In this document: one piece after another, positions 9,035 through 19,251 of the stretch
How positions within the stretch are numbered: the stretch's first letter is position 1
Layout: each line of letters starts with the position of its first letter
Source: Candidatus Omnitrophota bacterium
GTDB lineage: Bacteria; Ratteibacteria; UBA8468; B48-G9; DTJG01
Reading direction: 5' to 3'
Assembly: GCA_023818965.1 (NCBI GenBank)
Contig: JAMWCD010000005.1
Span: 1 to 64,000, forward strand
DNA: 64,000 nucleotides
The notes under the pieces: model-generated
Database searches by the model: none
Told to the model about the DNA's origin: nothing
What the model saw: the letters and a program-made list of their open reading frames with translations, nothing else
Translations under genes and position numbers: made by a program

Positions 9035-11365
9035 ATGAGAAAAATATGTTCGTCTGTCATTGCTTTTGGTCTGGTAATATTGCTTGCTGAAATTTCATCC
9101 AGTCAGGAAGCAAAAATATCCTTGAGAGATGTTATTGGTGCATTCGGAAAGAATGAATTTGATAGAACCATTGAACTTTGTGATAAGGCAATCAAGCAGG
9201 GTGCGACAGAACCTGAATTTTATTATTATCTTGGTTCTGCATATGCAAAGATTCAAAAAAATAATGAAGCAATTCAATCCCTGAGAACATTTCTTTCAAA
9301 AGCAGATTATACGAAAAATGCATGGTTGTTGAGGTCTTCCTTTCAAACAATAATATCAATCCATCGGACAAACAATGATTATCCCGCAGTCATTGAAGAT
9401 GGAAACCTTTTTCTCAGAAATTTAAAAGAAGGAAAGGATACTGGACAACTTGAAACATTTGCCAAAAATCTTATGTTTGAGACATTAAGGGATCTGGGTA
9501 ATCAAAAATATAACGAAAAGGACTACAAACAGGCGAGTAACATTTATAAAATGGCAATCCAATTTAGACCTGATGACCTGGTGTTACTTGAGAAAATCGC
9601 AATCTGCTATAAAAATCTCAATGAGCAAGAAACTGCTGCTGAATACTATTTGATGGCTGCAATGAAATGGAAGGCGTGGTCAAGCAAAATGGTTTCCTTA
9701 CTTTCAATGCTGGAACTTATATGGGAGAAAGATAAATTTGATGAGTTCGCAAAAAAAGCAGAGGCAGATGAAATTTCAAAAAATGTAATTATTGCAGCAG
9801 GAATGATAAAGAAGAAAAACTATAAAGATGCATTTTCAATTCTCAACAATATTGAAAAAAATGCAGGATCAAATGGTAGTATTTCTTACAGAATTGCAAA
9901 TGCCCTTTATTCAAAAATGAACTCTGATCCATACTTAATTTACCATTTTATGGCTGTTTTTCCTGAATATAATTTTTCATCATGTATTGATATGCTGATG
10001 AATTCAGGCAGGATGGATCCTGAAAAAGCGAGAATCATCAGGGATGAAATTTTTCCACGACTTGCTCAATTGATAGAAGAAAAAAAGGATTCTTCATCAA
10101 TCCGCAATATATACATAAAAATAGTGGATTTAAAATTTATTGGTATTCCTGAAAATAGAGAAACTGCAGAGGGAAAGATTAAAATGCTAAGGGAATTCAG
10201 AGAAAAATATCCTGATGACCCGTCTGTTCCTGAAATTATCAGAAAGGAAGCATCTCTTTATGTTGATATTCTATCTGATTATCAGAAGGGAAAGGAACTT
10301 TATGGAATTCTGGTAAAAAAATTTGACAAAAAAGATGCAATTCCACAGCTTGTAAAATGCCTGATAAATCTTGGTGAATTTGATGATGTCTATGGTCTCA
10401 TCAAGGATTTTCTGTCAGAAAAGAATGTTTCTGAACATTCGAAATTCCAGGCAGGCCAATTCCTCGTTCAAGCAAACTTTTTTGATGAAGGAATTAAAGT
10501 TTTGAAAGAGATTGATGCAATGACAAAAAATAAGTGGTTGAAACAGCAGATTAAAGATATATTGAAAGATTTTCGCCAGTATTTGAAAGATGATATTCCT
10601 GTTGATACAGAAAGCAAATTTATTGTTTTAAATGTTAAAAGTGAGAAATACTATTTTACAAATTTTGTATCAATCACAGCCGATTCACCGGTATTGTTTC
10701 AGGAGAGAGAAAGGTTAGAAATCATATCTTTTTCACAGAAAAGGCAGTATATTTTTTGTAATGTTACAGGCAAATCAAGCGAGGAGATTTCTTTAACAGA
10801 GCCATACACAATGATTTTTAAATGTCCTGATTGCTATACGGTATCATTGAAAAGTAAAATTCCATTCAGTCCTGACAGGTGGAGGAAATCAGAAGGAATT
10901 TCTTTGATCTATCCATGGAAGGATATAAGGACTGAAAGTATCAAGGTAATAAGAAGTTATAATGTTGAAGGAAACTATGGCGTCTCAACAATTGATTTTG
11001 AAAAATTAGAACCAGGAACAAAAATTGAAGTTGTTTTTTCAACGAGGGCAGGAAAATTCAGTGGTGCCACACCAGAATCGTCTGAAGCAGGACCTGGTGG
11101 AGCAATGGTTTTTTATCCACAAAATGATAAATTTCAAATCATTATAAAATTTGAACCTGTTCCTGAATTGCTTGCCTATTATCCGAAAGTGAGAATTTCG
11201 AAAGAGGTGTCATCAGAGAAAATTTTGAATACGACTGTTGATGAATTTTCCCTCAAAGGGATTAACGCTGAATTCCATATTGATTTTGATTCTCAATTGA
11301 AAATATATTCCATTTCAACGCGACAGGAAATATTGTATGAAATTGATGAAAAGATTGATATTTAG
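9035..11365 (+). CDS. Secreted TPR-repeat protein
   Basis: Signal peptide then TPR-like repeats (EFYYYLGSAYAKIQKNNEAIQSLRTFL; DYKQASNIYKMAIQFRPDDLVLLEKIAICYKNL). Confidence 0.7.
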   Translation: MRKICSSVIAFGLVILLAEISSSQEAKISLRDVIGAFGKNEFDRTIELCDKAIKQGATEPEFYYYLGSAYAKIQKNNEAIQSLRTFLSKADYTKNAWLLRSSFQTIISIHRTNNDYPAVIEDGNLFLRNLKEGKDTGQLETFAKNLMFETLRDLGNQKYNEKDYKQASNIYKMAIQFRPDDLVLLEKIAICYKNLNEQETAAEYYLMAAMKWKAWSSKMVSLLSMLELIWEKDKFDEFAKKAEADEISKNVIIAAGMIKKKNYKDAFSILNNIEKNAGSNGSISYRIANALYSKMNSDPYLIYHFMAVFPEYNFSSCIDMLMNSGRMDPEKARIIRDEIFPRLAQLIEEKKDSSSIRNIYIKIVDLKFIGIPENRETAEGKIKMLREFREKYPDDPSVPEIIRKEASLYVDILSDYQKGKELYGILVKKFDKKDAIPQLVKCLINLGEFDDVYGLIKDFLSEKNVSEHSKFQAGQFLVQANFFDEGIKVLKEIDAMTKNKWLKQQIKDILKDFRQYLKDDIPVDTESKFIVLNVKSEKYYFTNFVSITADSPVLFQERERLEIISFSQKRQYIFCNVTGKSSEEISLTEPYTMIFKCPDCYTVSLKSKIPFSPDRWRKSEGISLIYPWKDIRTESIKVIRSYNVEGNYGVSTIDFEKLEPGTKIEVVFSTRAGKFSGATPESSEAGPGGAMVFYPQNDKFQIIIKFEPVPELLAYYPKVRISKEVSSEKILNTTVDEFSLKGINAEFHIDFDSQLKIYSISTRQEILYEIDEKIDI

Positions 11366-13613
11366 TTTTTTCCTGATTTTCTTGAGTCATTTTTTAAGCG
11401 CAGATGTGTTGTTTGATTTTGAAAATGGTTTGCAGGACTGGACAAGTGCTTATGACTCACAGAATATCAGCACGTCAAGCAATTTTGTTTCAAGTGGTGC
11501 TTATTCCCTTTCTCTTGGTGTTAAGAATGAAAGGGAATCGTGGATTAAAGTTGAAGGGGATTTTGACTGGCTGAAATACGATAACATTTCGTTTGATATT
11601 TATGTTCCATCAAAAGCAAAAAATTATGTTTCATTGATATGCTATGTGAAGGATAAAAACTGGACATGGTTTCAGACAGACCTTTTTCAGGTAAAACTGA
11701 ATGAAAGGCAGAGATTTTCCATAGATATTTCAGATACAAGTTCTATGTGGCAGCCGATGACTGGTTCTGTCTGCTGGGACGGCTATACAAAAAGAAACAT
11801 TCGTGAATTCGGTATAAAGATTTTTTACTATCTTCCGTTTTCAGGAACAGTTTACATTGATAATATTCAGGCAATGGCTGAACCAGAAGAAAGAAAGATT
11901 TTTCTTTTTAATTTCAATACAAACGCAGAAACCATTTTTCAATATGATAAATTTGAAGTAACTTTTGAGTTACCATTAATTCTTGATAATCCTTTTGACC
12001 CTGAAGAAATTGATATTTCAGGGATATTTCATTCACCTTCAGGGAAAACAATTTCTGTTCCAGGATTTTTTTACAGGGATTATATCAGGTGTCTTGAGGA
12101 GGATGGAGAACAATTGTATCCATATGGAAAGCATCAGTGGTGCATTAGATTTGCACCAGAGGAAACAGGAAATTACTCATATGAAATTGTTATCAATTTT
12201 AAGGGTAAGACATACAGATTTGATTGTGGAACATTCAACTGTATTAAAGGCAATAATCCTGGTTTTATAAGGTGGGACAAACAGGATTCATTTTGTCTTT
12301 CATTTTCCAATGGAAAATTTTTCTATCCAATCGGACATGTATTGCGTTCTCCTGATGATGTAAGACAACCATACAATTATGAATTCACTCCTGATAAGGG
12401 AAAAGGTACATTTGCATATGATGAATATTTTAAGAAAATGAAGGACAATCTTGAAAACTACATAAGAATGTGGATGGGAGCATGGTGGGTTGGAATTGAA
12501 TGGACACCTGCATATGCACAGCATTATGAGGGTATTGGCAGATATAGTTTGGAAAATTCATGGAAACTTGATTATGTTCTAGACATCGCAAGAGAAAATG
12601 GAATTTATATTGTTCTTACATTGATTAATCATGGTCAGTTCAGTATTAGACCTGACGCAGAATGGTGGGACAATCCCTACAATATTATCAATGGCGGATT
12701 TTTAAACTCGCCTGATGAATTTTTCTACAGCAGGGAAGCCGAGAAGTTTTTCTTAAAAAGATTGAGGTACATTGTTGCGAGATGGGGATATTCAACGCAA
12801 ATTGCATTCTGGGAATTATGGAATGAAGTTGACCTCACAGGATATTATGATTCTCAAAATGTAAGGTTGTGGCATGAACATATTATTCCACTGTTGAGGG
12901 AGATTGATCCGTGGAAACATCCAGTTACCAGTCACATCTGTAGACCCCAGGCAGACCCGATGGTATGGATTGCAAAAGGACTTGAAACACTTGTCAGCAA
13001 TGCATATAGTTCAACAGTTGTTGACACAATGAGGGAATATTATTTCAAAAGAAAACCATTTAATAAGCCGATGCAGATACACGAATTTGGTGTAGGAAGA
13101 AATGGGAAAGAACTTGAAAACAATCTTCATGCCGGCATATGGACATCTTCCTTATCTCCGATGCTCGGCACAGCACTGTTCTGGTGGTGGCCATTTATAG
13201 ATAAAAAGGATCTTTATTTTCATTACAGGGCACTTGCCAGATTTCTTGATGGCATTGATAGAAGAGGAAAAAATTTTCAGTTGTCAACTGCAAGGGTAGT
13301 TGATTCATCCGGAAACAAATCATTGCGTGCTGGAGTCACAGGCATTCAAAACACAACTTCGGCATATCTCTGGGTTTATGATTCCGCAATTTTTAATTCA
13401 AGAAATCCAGAAGAAAAGACAGAACCTATTACTGGAGCAAAGATTGTTGTTGAATTTCTTGAGCAGGGCAACTATAAAATAGAATTCTGGGATACTTACA
13501 GGGGTGAAAAATTTTTGAATTTTGAAAAACAATTTTCTGAAGGTGATAATGAAATTCAATTACCTGATTTCATTAAGGACATTGCCATTAAAATTGAGAA
13601 AAAACATGACTAA
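11337..13613 (+). CDS. DUF5060-type glycoside hydrolase (GH5-like barrel)
   Basis: Signal peptide; CBM-like N-terminus; GNYSYEI DUF5060-like region; WELWNEVDLTGYY and MQIHEFGVG catalytic-Glu-like motifs. Confidence 0.7.
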   Translation: MKLMKRLIFSFFLIFLSHFLSADVLFDFENGLQDWTSAYDSQNISTSSNFVSSGAYSLSLGVKNERESWIKVEGDFDWLKYDNISFDIYVPSKAKNYVSLICYVKDKNWTWFQTDLFQVKLNERQRFSIDISDTSSMWQPMTGSVCWDGYTKRNIREFGIKIFYYLPFSGTVYIDNIQAMAEPEERKIFLFNFNTNAETIFQYDKFEVTFELPLILDNPFDPEEIDISGIFHSPSGKTISVPGFFYRDYIRCLEEDGEQLYPYGKHQWCIRFAPEETGNYSYEIVINFKGKTYRFDCGTFNCIKGNNPGFIRWDKQDSFCLSFSNGKFFYPIGHVLRSPDDVRQPYNYEFTPDKGKGTFAYDEYFKKMKDNLENYIRMWMGAWWVGIEWTPAYAQHYEGIGRYSLENSWKLDYVLDIARENGIYIVLTLINHGQFSIRPDAEWWDNPYNIINGGFLNSPDEFFYSREAEKFFLKRLRYIVARWGYSTQIAFWELWNEVDLTGYYDSQNVRLWHEHIIPLLREIDPWKHPVTSHICRPQADPMVWIAKGLETLVSNAYSSTVVDTMREYYFKRKPFNKPMQIHEFGVGRNGKELENNLHAGIWTSSLSPMLGTALFWWWPFIDKKDLYFHYRALARFLDGIDRRGKNFQLSTARVVDSSGNKSLRAGVTGIQNTTSAYLWVYDSAIFNSRNPEEKTEPITGAKIVVEFLEQGNYKIEFWDTYRGEKFLNFEKQFSEGDNEIQLPDFIKDIAIKIEKKHD

Positions 13614-15642
13614 AAAGATTTTCATATTTTGGGGATTTATTTATTTATCTGGTGCTAATGCGTTTGGTTATCAATTTCAGGCAAAGGTTGAAATTGTTGA
13701 AAAGAAACTTAAAGATTTTCAAACAGTTGCAAAAGCACAACTACCTTTTCCTGAGAATGGTTACATCTATGTAACGGATGTCAATGGTTTAAAAGTACCA
13801 TCCATTGCAAAACGACCTACTGATGGAAGTGAAAGGACAAGTGTTTATTTTAAGACAAATGAAAACAATGTTTACTATGTTTACTATCTTTCGGAAGAGA
13901 GAAAGCAGGATACATCAATTTTTGAAATACCTGATGGCAGGGTGATTATTGATGATTACATAAATCCATCTGCAAGAACTTCAGGATTCTGGTTCTGGAC
14001 ATCAAATCCTGTATTAAGTGGAAGATTTTCCCATACAGGAAGAAGTATGCAAAACATTAACTCTCATTATACAGCCATCATTCCTTCATTGAAGACAAAA
14101 TCAGGCGATATCCTTTTTCAGTATGTTTTTATCGATAAAACTGGTGATACTAATGAAATTATGCTTGAAATTCAATCTCAAAAGAGAAAATCATATTATT
14201 TTTCATGGGGTTCTGACATAATAAAATGGAAAAACATTAATAAGATTCAAATGGGGAATCTACCTGAAAAGGGTAAGTGGGCATGTCTTGTGGTACCTGT
14301 TGATAAAATGGGTAAGGATGTTGAAATTACAGGAGTTGGCTTCTATCATGCAGGTGGAAGGGTGTGGTGGGATTACACTTGTGTAGGAAATCCAGCACTT
14401 GAAACGAAAGTACTTTCATGGAAAAAGGAAGGGAAAAATATTAGTGCATTTTTTGAAACAGAAAAATTTGGTCCTTTTGAATTTTCAAAAAACAATTTTA
14501 ATTTACTTTTTCTTAATGCTGATGCATCATTGAATGCTGATTCGTTTGAATGGGTTATTGGAGAAAAAAAATACTCAGGAAACCCGATTCTAGAACAATT
14601 TGATGAAAAGACCACATCTGTCCCAGTAAAACTCATTTGTAAAAATTCAAAACAGAAAAATTCAGACACCTTTTCAGAAACAATTATATTTCAAAAAGGA
14701 AAACCAGAAGAAGTAAATCTCTTTTTAAGGATTCTTCCACATAAAAACCTTATAAATACGGGTGAACAATTTTATATTCCTGTTCGTGTTGGGTCATTGA
14801 TGTCAACGCCTGTTCCGGTTGAATTTTCAATTGATGGAAGGAAGGAGTTTTTAGTCGTGTTACCGGGAAAGGAAAATTCAAAAATCATAAACCTGTTTTT
14901 TAATCCAGTGAAACCTGAAGTTCATGATATTTCAATGAAAATGGCAGATATATTAATTGAACAGAAAAAAGTTGTTTTTCTTAATGTTGATGAAATTGGT
15001 GAAAAAAATCTTGATGGTCCATACTTAAAATCAGAGCAGGGTGATAGGATTGTTGGAATTATACCTGACTACAAGCTTTCAAATAATGTTTTTACTGAAA
15101 CAGAAGTAAGACATTTTACGGTTATTGGGGATGTTCCTGATGATTTCATTGACTTATTGAAAAGCAAATTACAGAAGTCAGTTGAATGGCTGAAATACCC
15201 GGAAAAGCCAGCATATCATGTTTTATTAAATCCTTTATGGCTTAAGGAAACCATGAAAGAAAAAAATCTTGATACTGTGATTTTCTTTCCTTCTCTTAAA
15301 AGTTTGCTAAGGAGGACACCTGTTGATGAGTATGTTGCATCACTTGACGCATCAATATGGTTTTTGAGTAAGAAGACAGCAAACATTGTGTGCGTTACAC
15401 CTTTTCCTTCTGCTCCAGACCCGAATATTTTTAAGATTTATGCTGATGCAACAAAACAACTTTGTAAGAAAAGGAATGTTCCATGTCTTGACCTTTATGA
15501 TGTTTTCATGGTATTACCTGATTGGGAAAAACTTTTTCTTTATCGTGAAGGAATTTATAAAAATTTTCCTTCGCAACAGGGTATCCAGATTCTAATTGAA
15601 GCCATTGAGAAAGTTTTATCAAAGAATACAAAGGCAATGTAA
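13606..15642 (+). CDS. Secreted hypothetical protein
   Basis: ORF given from 13522, but the signal peptide MTKKIFIFWGFIYLSGANAFG begins at ATG 13606, just before the stop of the upstream gene. Confidence 0.55.
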   Translation: MTKKIFIFWGFIYLSGANAFGYQFQAKVEIVEKKLKDFQTVAKAQLPFPENGYIYVTDVNGLKVPSIAKRPTDGSERTSVYFKTNENNVYYVYYLSEERKQDTSIFEIPDGRVIIDDYINPSARTSGFWFWTSNPVLSGRFSHTGRSMQNINSHYTAIIPSLKTKSGDILFQYVFIDKTGDTNEIMLEIQSQKRKSYYFSWGSDIIKWKNINKIQMGNLPEKGKWACLVVPVDKMGKDVEITGVGFYHAGGRVWWDYTCVGNPALETKVLSWKKEGKNISAFFETEKFGPFEFSKNNFNLLFLNADASLNADSFEWVIGEKKYSGNPILEQFDEKTTSVPVKLICKNSKQKNSDTFSETIIFQKGKPEEVNLFLRILPHKNLINTGEQFYIPVRVGSLMSTPVPVEFSIDGRKEFLVVLPGKENSKIINLFFNPVKPEVHDISMKMADILIEQKKVVFLNVDEIGEKNLDGPYLKSEQGDRIVGIIPDYKLSNNVFTETEVRHFTVIGDVPDDFIDLLKSKLQKSVEWLKYPEKPAYHVLLNPLWLKETMKEKNLDTVIFFPSLKSLLRRTPVDEYVASLDASIWFLSKKTANIVCVTPFPSAPDPNIFKIYADATKQLCKKRNVPCLDLYDVFMVLPDWEKLFLYREGIYKNFPSQQGIQILIEAIEKVLSKNTKAM

Positions 15643-15679
15643 TCTCCGTCCCATCGCGGGGGCGGGAAAGGGGTTGAAG

Positions 15680-16756
15680 ATGACTATTGGTGTATTAAAG
15701 GAAATCAAAACAGAAGAATACAGGGTCGGGATGATTCCACAAATAGTAAAAGAACTTGTAAATGATGGGCATATTGTTTTGATTGAAAAAAATGCAGGTG
15801 AAGGTGCAGGTTTTTCAAACAAGGATTATACTGATGCTGGAGCCATGATTGTTGAAAAAGAAGAAATTTTTGATTCTGCCAGATTGATTGTGAAGGTGAA
15901 AGAACCACAGATGTCTGAAATAGAACTACTAAAACCAGGTCAGATTATATTTACGTTTTTCCATTTTGCTTCAAATCCAGTAATGACGAAGGCGTTGATT
16001 GAAAAAGGTGTCACCTGTATTGCGTATGAACTTATTGAAGAAAATGGTACAAGACCGATACTCAAGCCAATGAGTGAAATTGCAGGAAAATTGAGTATTC
16101 AGCAGGGTATGAAATATCTTGAAAAAGAATACGGTGGAAAAGGAATATTGTTGATGGGTACTGAAAATGTGAAACCAGGTAGTGTCGTAGTGTTTGGGGG
16201 CGGAGTTGTAGGAAGTGCTGCCTGTTCAGTGGCTTTCAATCTTGGTGCAAAGGTTACAATCATTGAAAAGGATCCTGAAAAAAGGGAAAAACTGAAAAGG
16301 CAATTTTCAGGTAGTATCGTACTTGATTCAACAAATGAGAACATTATAGATAGTTGTAAAATTGCAGATATTATTGTTGGTGCTGTTTTAATTCCTGGTC
16401 ACAGACCTCCGACCCTTTTAAAAAGGTCTGACCTGAACGAACTTGAGAAAGGAACAGTACTTGTTGATGTTTCCATTGATGAAGGTGGTGTCTTTGAATC
16501 AAGCAAGCCAACAAATCACAAAAACCCGGTTTTTCTTGAGTCAGGTATTGTTCATTACTGCGTACCAAATATGCCAGGAATTGTTCCAAAGACAGCAACA
16601 ATTGCTTTGAATCTGGCGACATCTTCATATTTAAGATTAATTGCCAGTTGCGGTGAATCTGCTATTGAAAAAAGTCAGGCAATTAGAGCAGGTTGTGCAA
16701 TTTTATGCGGGGATATTGTTCATCCTGCCATCAGAGAGATTATTAAAATGTCCTGA
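15680..16756 (+). CDS. ald: Alanine dehydrogenase
   Basis: MTIGVLKEIKTEEYRVGMIPQ...; VVFGGGVVGSAACSVAFNLGAKVTIIE Rossmann motif; NMPGIVPKTATIALN. Start ATG 15680 preferred over 15596. Confidence 0.92.
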   Translation: MTIGVLKEIKTEEYRVGMIPQIVKELVNDGHIVLIEKNAGEGAGFSNKDYTDAGAMIVEKEEIFDSARLIVKVKEPQMSEIELLKPGQIIFTFFHFASNPVMTKALIEKGVTCIAYELIEENGTRPILKPMSEIAGKLSIQQGMKYLEKEYGGKGILLMGTENVKPGSVVVFGGGVVGSAACSVAFNLGAKVTIIEKDPEKREKLKRQFSGSIVLDSTNENIIDSCKIADIIVGAVLIPGHRPPTLLKRSDLNELEKGTVLVDVSIDEGGVFESSKPTNHKNPVFLESGIVHYCVPNMPGIVPKTATIALNLATSSYLRLIASCGESAIEKSQAIRAGCAILCGDIVHPAIREIIKMS

Positions 16757-18113
16757 GGATTTTTCTGAATGTATCAATAACGAAATCAATACTGTTTTTT
16801 GTTGCCACAAGAGCGAATTTTGTTAGCAATGTTGAATGACCTTCATAATAAGCATGTACCCTTGCCCAGATTCCTTTTTCAAGACATTTTTTATGGAAGG
16901 CAAGTGCGATTTCCTGATTTTTCAGTTTAATTCCTGAAAGCATTCCTTTCCCCTGAATGGATACAATCAATTCTGGAAATTCCTGTGCAAGACAATGTAA
17001 TTTTTTTTCATAGTAGTTCCCAAGTTCCTCAATTTTATTCAGATTTTTTTCAATCAGTTCAAGACAGCAGAGAGCCATAAACGCTGGTAATGGAGCATTA
17101 CCATTCGTGCTGATTGCATCATATTGTTTGAGAGAATCAAGTTTTCTTTTGTAAACAATAGCAGAAAGTGGATGGAAACCAGCAGTGAGCCCTTTGCCCA
17201 GAATTAAAATGTCAGGTGTAATGTCAAACTGCTTATACATAAAAATCTCAGGATACCAGCAACATGTCTGGATTTCATCAACAATCATCAAAGCATCAAC
17301 TGATTCAGTTAACCTTCTTGCTTCCTGAACAAAGTTCTTTTTAAGGAGAATCGCTTCCCTGTTCATCATCACAGGTTCAAAAAAGAATGCACAAATATTT
17401 TCTTTGTGTGTTTTAAATATTTTATGAAGTCCTTCTATATCATTTGGTTCAACCATCTCAAATATAAGATTATCCGAAAAAATCCAGTCCCACATTTTTC
17501 TCAATCGTTGCATTATGAAATCTGTTCCATGGTAATTGCCATTGATGGAAACAAAGACAATTTTTTTTCTGTTTGGTTTATTGTTTCTGAAATAATTCAG
17601 TGCAATCTTCATTGCTGTTGAACATGCCACAGAGCCAGTTGCAATTCCAAGAAGAACCGTATTAAGGGATGAGTTACTGTCCTGTAATGTTTCAAGTTTT
17701 GTACCAGGGTTACAAATCTGAACAAGTTTTTCTGAAAGTTTTTTAACAAAAAAACCAGGAATATTGCTGTGGCAATCCCATGGAATACCAAGTTTGAGTG
17801 CCTGGTTGAGATTTTTCATTAAGACAGGATGATTATAACCCCATGTCATCTGATAATGTCCGGCAGTGGTATCAAGAAATAGTTTTCTTCCTTCAGTAAT
17901 GTAAAAAATCCCTTTTCCAGCAAGGAAATCATCCTTATCAGATGCAACAACATATGATTTCTGAAACCATTTTTTTGTAGTATGTGGTGGCAAAGGGATA
18001 CTGGTAATGATTCTTCCAACTGACTCGAGCAGTTGTTTTTCTGTTTTCTTCTCAAAGAATTGGTTAGCGTGTGTAATGCTTCTGAAAATTTTCTTTTCTA
18101 ATATGGATGACAT
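16743..18113 (-). CDS. Class III pyridoxal-phosphate aminotransferase
   Basis: ALMIVDEIQTCCWYPE and DILILGKGLTAGFHPLSAIVY (PLP lysine motif). Start placed at ATG 18113. Confidence 0.85.
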   Translation of the reverse strand: MSSILEKKIFRSITHANQFFEKKTEKQLLESVGRIITSIPLPPHTTKKWFQKSYVVASDKDDFLAGKGIFYITEGRKLFLDTTAGHYQMTWGYNHPVLMKNLNQALKLGIPWDCHSNIPGFFVKKLSEKLVQICNPGTKLETLQDSNSSLNTVLLGIATGSVACSTAMKIALNYFRNNKPNRKKIVFVSINGNYHGTDFIMQRLRKMWDWIFSDNLIFEMVEPNDIEGLHKIFKTHKENICAFFFEPVMMNREAILLKKNFVQEARRLTESVDALMIVDEIQTCCWYPEIFMYKQFDITPDILILGKGLTAGFHPLSAIVYKRKLDSLKQYDAISTNGNAPLPAFMALCCLELIEKNLNKIEELGNYYEKKLHCLAQEFPELIVSIQGKGMLSGIKLKNQEIALAFHKKCLEKGIWARVHAYYEGHSTLLTKFALVATKNSIDFVIDTFRKILRTF

Positions 18114-18123
18114 TTGATTTCTC

Positions 18124-19227
18124 CTATAATTGAACTGTTTTTCCAGTTCTTGCTGATTCATAACCTGCCTCAATAATTTTCTGCACAATTAATCCATCTT
18201 CAAATGAAGGACTTGCTGGTTTATCATTCACTATTGAATAAAGGAATGAATGAAGACATGCAATATGACTGCGTATCCAGCCGATGCTGAATTTTGGAAG
18301 CGGAATTCCTGTGGCATCCGGATACCTTTGAACTGTTTCAATTTTTTTGTATCCCCTTAAACCGCCAATAGGTGAATCAGGATCTCTCATATCATATGCC
18401 AGCAGCCAGTTTGGCTCCATTGAATTAAAAGCCAGTGCTCCTTCTGAGCCATAGATTTCAAATCTTACTTCATCATTTGTTCCTGTTGCCATCTTGGATG
18501 CTTCAAGAATTCCAGCAGAACCTGAGACAGTTTCAACATTCAGTATTGCAATGTCATCTGTTCGTTTATCAGGGGATGTATAGTTTTTTGTTTTTGCATA
18601 AATTGATGAAAAATCACCTACAAGGTATCTGGCAAGGTCTATGATGTGAGAACCAAGGTCAACAAGAACACCGCCTCCAACTTTTTCAAATTCTGCCTTC
18701 CAGCTGTATGCTTTTTTTGATTGCTTTACGCACGAGGAATGCAAATAAAGGAATCTGAAAAAATTTATTTTCCCGAGGAAACCCTCCTCAATTAATTGCT
18801 TAGCCCTCATGATAGCAGGGAAAAATCTTAACTGAAAGACAATCTGACATTTAACACCAGAATTTTTTGCAAGAAAAGTTAATTCCTCTGCCTGTTTGGA
18901 ATTTAATGCCAGTGGTTTATCACAATAGATATGTTTTCCTTCATTCAAGGCATGCTTTACAAGTTCATAATGCAGATGATTTGGGAGACAGCAATTGATA
19001 ATGTGGATATCCTTTCGTTTGATTAATTCTGTGTAGTGGTCTGTTGCAAACTGGAATCCTGCCTGAGCAATCGCTTTTTCTCTTGTTTGAATGGATTGTG
19101 CACAGACACCAACAAGATTTATTTTTGCAGGTATATCGTCGTAATAAAATGGGATTGCCCTGTAAGCAAATGCATGAACCTTGCCGATAAATCCATAACC
19201 TGCAATTCCAACGCCGTATTCTTTCAT
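18124..19227 (-). CDS. Gfo/Idh/MocA family oxidoreductase
   Basis: GIAGYGFIGKVHAFAYRAIP N-terminus; KHIYCDKPLALNSKQAEEL motif. Confidence 0.9.
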   Translation of the reverse strand: MKEYGVGIAGYGFIGKVHAFAYRAIPFYYDDIPAKINLVGVCAQSIQTREKAIAQAGFQFATDHYTELIKRKDIHIINCCLPNHLHYELVKHALNEGKHIYCDKPLALNSKQAEELTFLAKNSGVKCQIVFQLRFFPAIMRAKQLIEEGFLGKINFFRFLYLHSSCVKQSKKAYSWKAEFEKVGGGVLVDLGSHIIDLARYLVGDFSSIYAKTKNYTSPDKRTDDIAILNVETVSGSAGILEASKMATGTNDEVRFEIYGSEGALAFNSMEPNWLLAYDMRDPDSPIGGLRGYKKIETVQRYPDATGIPLPKFSIGWIRSHIACLHSFLYSIVNDKPASPSFEDGLIVQKIIEAGYESARTGKTVQL

Positions 19228-19251
19228 GATGAAATTATTGTATCACAAATC

